Positions 9,266-10,961 of a stretch of DNA of 10,961 bases are shown piece after piece. Each line of letters opens with the position of its first letter. Position 1 is the stretch's first letter. A program made the position numbers and the translations under genes. The notes under the pieces were generated by a model, which was not told the DNA's origin, did not search any database, and saw only the letters and a program-made list of their open reading frames with translations. The stretch spans positions 201 to 11,161 of the forward strand of contig JAAMXY010000661.1 of assembly GCA_019677205.1 (NCBI GenBank). Direction: 5' to 3'. Source of the stretch: Pinguiococcus pyrenoidosus. Taxonomy: Eukaryota; Sar; Pinguiophyceae; Pinguiochrysidales; Pinguiochrysidaceae.

Positions 9266-10961
9266 ATGCGTCAGCTGTCCGAGGAGGAGATCCAGGTGGA
9301 TCTGCGGGAGGACCATCCGGAGGATGTCATCATCTTCATGGTGGCCATTCTGGGCCTGGGCATCCTCGTGCTCTTTCTGGTGAACTTGCGCGGCGCGCAG
9401 ATCTACCACCTGAAGGTGTTTTTGCCGTACACCGTGCTCATTTTTGTGGGCGCGTTCGTTCTTGGTACGTCTCGGGAGGGTGGCCAGACTCGAGAGCGAG
9501 TGCTGCGGCGCGCGTTGGCCCGATTTCTGCCGCGAAAGAGACGCAGTGGAGTTTCTAGAAGGATCCGTGACGGGACCAACGTGATGCGCCGGAGTCGTCA
9601 CCTGGTTGCACTCCCCCACGGACGGAGCCTGAGCCCTGGACCTCCCTATTGATCTGATGAAAGTCAACGCTTTGTGTGTGTGTGTTGGTGTGTGTTGGTG
9701 TGTTGGGCAGAGGAGAGGAGGGGAGGGGAGGGTGTAGCAAAGAAGCGGAGAAACATCCCATGGCGCCAATGCCAGAACTCACGTCGAGGTGAACCTGGTG
9801 AAGGGGAACGGCGACTATGTCAGAGACAGGGAATGAGGGAGAGTGGAAGGGAAAGAGTCTAGCGAGAGAGAGGGTTAGGGTTCGAAGGCGCTCGTTCCCC
9901 TTGCGGCTTCTCACAGCTTTCGCACTTCAGCTTTCTCTGTGTGTCTGTGTTTGTGTGTGTGTGTCTCTATCTCTATCTCTCTCTCTCCCTCTAACCCTAA
10001 CCCTTGTCCTCCTCCACCCCCCTTAACCCTAACCCTAACGTCAATCAACCTGCTGGAAATCGACTGCAGAGCTGATAGAGAAGACGGGCGTGTTGGGCGA
10101 GACGCTGGGCTCGTCCATCCGGCTTTGGCTGCGCGCGGAGCCGGAGCTGATCCTGTTCGTGTTCCTGCCGGCGCTGCTGTTCAACGACGCCATGGCGCTG
10201 GACATCCACCTGTGGTCCAAGAAGCTGCTGCAGTGCCTGGTGCTGGCCGTGCCTGGAGTGGTCATCGGCACCTTCCTCACGGCGCTGTTCCTGCGGCTCA
10301 TCATGCCCGAGTGGCCCTGGCTCATGGACCTCATCCTGGGCTCCATCCTCAGCGCGACCGACCCGGTGGCCGTGGTGGCGCTCCTGAAGAGCCTGGGCGC
10401 TCCCAAGGAGCTCACGATGATCATCACGGGCGAGTCGCTGCTCAACGACGGCGTGGCCGTGGTCCTCTTCGAGCTGCTCTTCCTGGTCTACCTGCACGAC
10501 CTGTCCGACGAGGAGAACATCAACCCGCCCATCGGCGAGGAGTTCAGCGTCGTGGAGGTGGTCGAGTTCTTCTCCAAGATGGCCATCGTCGGGCCCCTCA
10601 TCGGCATCCTCTTCGGGTTTGGCTGCATTGAGGTACGGATCCCGCTCAAGGAAAGGGCAGCGAGCAGAGGGAACGACCTTCCTTTGTTTTTGGGAAGGGT
10701 GTTGTGTGTGGGTGTGTGTGTGTGTGTGTGTGGGGCGGGCACACGGCACAAGGAAGACGAGGAAAACCTCGTAGTACTCGCCACTATCGGACCAAAACCA
10801 AAACAGGCTAGCCAAAAAGACGCTGACCAAGAAGCTTACCACCGCCAACAACCCATGACTGCAGGTGCTGAAGCGGACGAAGCACGGCGAGATCGAGGAC
10901 CACCACATCGCGCAGCTGGCGGCCACAATCGCCACCGCCTACTCGTCGTTCTACGTGTCGC
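9266..10961 (+). CDS. Na+/H+ exchanger, CPA1/SLC9 family (SOS1/SLC9C-like), N-terminal part (join 9266-9464, 10070-10632, 10865-10961, continues)
   Basis: This is a membrane antiporter exchanging Na+ (or K+) for H+. The start ATG follows CCAAC; the frame is open 15 codons upstream without another ATG. The 286 residues visible begin with a short acidic cytosolic N-terminus, then a first membrane helix (about 20-41) and a second (53-69, joined across intron 1 as FVGAFVLELIEKTG). Next come FVFLPALLFNDAMALD, the ATDPVAVVALL unwound-helix motif (T163, D164, P165) and GESLLNDGVAVVLFE with N192-D193. The Asn-Asp pair is the ion-binding signature of electroneutral CPA1 exchangers. Exon 3 resumes ...FGFGCIEVLKRTKHGE and ...IATAYSSFYVS, another family-typical helix. 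The gene runs off the window, so a C-terminal cyclic-nucleotide-binding or other regulatory domain cannot be judged. The SOS1/SLC9C placement rests on overall resemblance; the general family call is firm. Confidence 0.94.
9674..9735. repeat. GT-rich microsatellite followed by AGGGG repeats
   Basis: A (GT)n run interrupted by TGG (9674-9705) leads into AGGAGAGGAGGGGAGGGGAG-type sequence (9710-9732), inside exchanger intron 1. The G-rich strand could form a G-quadruplex. Confidence 0.8.
9864..9882 (+). repeat. GA run plus telomere-like (AGGGTT)2
   Basis: GAGAGAG is followed by AGGGTTAGGGTT (9871-9882), two units of the TTAGGG-type telomere repeat read on the plus strand. It lies within exchanger intron 1, opposite in orientation to the downstream CCCTAA copies. 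Confidence 0.85.
9935..9990. repeat. TG and CT microsatellites
   Basis: A TGTGTGTCTGTGTTTGTG-type stretch merges into TCTCTATCTCTATCTCTCTC and then CCCTCT, directly before the telomere-like repeats of intron 1. The CT-rich part is a long pyrimidine tract. Confidence 0.85.
9991..10039 (-). repeat. Two short telomere-like CCCTAA arrays
   Basis: CTAACCCTAACCCT (9991-10004) and TAACCCTAACCCTAAC (10024-10039) are separated by a C/T-rich spacer. They are exact complements, over at least 12 bases, of the AGGGTTAGGGTT at 9871-9882. The last CTAAC lies 31 nt before the 3' splice site. Confidence 0.88.
10633..10864 (+). other. Intron 2 of the exchanger gene (232 nt)
   Basis: The donor is GAG|GTACGG in phase 0 and the acceptor is CATGACTGCAG|GTGCTGAAG. 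The join gives ...FGFGCIEVLKRTKHG in frame. GACGCTGACC (10819-10828) places a CTGAC-type branch adenine at 10826, 38 nt before the intron end. A GT microsatellite fills part of the intron. Confidence 0.88.
10698..10736. repeat. GT microsatellite in exchanger intron 2
   Basis: An uninterrupted (GT)n run with one GGG break is followed by GGGGCGGG. It is the second GT-rich tract in this gene's introns. Confidence 0.9.

Larger units (their letters stand above)
9465..10069 (+). other. Intron 1 of the exchanger gene (605 nt, repeat-rich)
   Basis: The donor is CTTG|GTACGT in phase 1 and the acceptor is GACTGCAG|AGCTGATAG. The join turns the split codon into Glu and links the second membrane helix. 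It is the longest intron here. It is dominated by GT, GGGGA, CT and telomere-like repeats. A CTAAC at 10035-10039 puts a branch-type adenine at 10038, 31 nt before the intron end. Confidence 0.88.

Noticed and set aside
9878-9895. GGTTCGAAGG resembling a tRNA B box
   Set aside because: There is no matching A box, acceptor stem or cloverleaf at proper spacing. The resemblance comes from the telomere-like repeat running into TTCGAAGG.
10045-10935. 296-codon open frame on the minus strand over the exchanger exons and intron
   Set aside because: It crosses both splice sites and the GT repeat (coding a Thr-His run) of a clearly recognised exchanger on the plus strand, so it is an antisense shadow.

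Overview
The window looks like nuclear DNA of a GC-rich unicellular eukaryote. It has long open frames interrupted by GT-AG introns, ATG starts in good Kozak context (for example GCCGCC before ATGG), no bacterial ribosome-binding sites or operon spacing, and TTAGGG-type telomere-like repeats inside an intron. The composition and the 100-605 nt introns would fit a free-living amoeba such as Acanthamoeba, or a GC-rich alga or other protist. The sequence alone does not settle this, so the taxonomic guess is inference only.

Layout. (1) Positions 19-4519, minus strand: a three-exon gene for a 1395-residue protein of no family I recognise, with an acidic repeat, Gln/Pro and Ala tracts and a conserved-looking C-terminal half. 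(2) Positions 4520-5472: intergenic, with the upstream region of gene 1 and the 3' flank of gene 2. It holds a 15-bp direct repeat but no convincing gene. (3) Positions 5473-7672, minus strand: a two-exon gene for a 699-residue protein, also unrecognised, with a 33-bp coding tandem repeat near its N-terminus and a small Cys/His cluster. (4) Positions 7673-9265: a 1.6-kb divergent intergenic region, GC-rich on the gene 2 side and AT-rich before gene 3. (5) Positions 9266-10961 and beyond, plus strand: the 5' part of a Na+/H+ exchanger gene (CPA1/SLC9-like, resembling the SOS1/SLC9C branch), with three exons and two introns full of microsatellites.

The three genes do not form an obvious pathway. 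Genes 1 and 2 are tandem on the minus strand, and gene 3 is head-to-head with gene 2. The most notable points are the two unrecognised multi-exon proteins, the inverted telomere-like repeats in exchanger intron 1 (one lying where a branch point is expected), and a shared GACGCTGACC element 38-39 nt before the intron end in two different genes. All exon joins were worked out by hand from splice motifs and reading frame; no transcript evidence was available.
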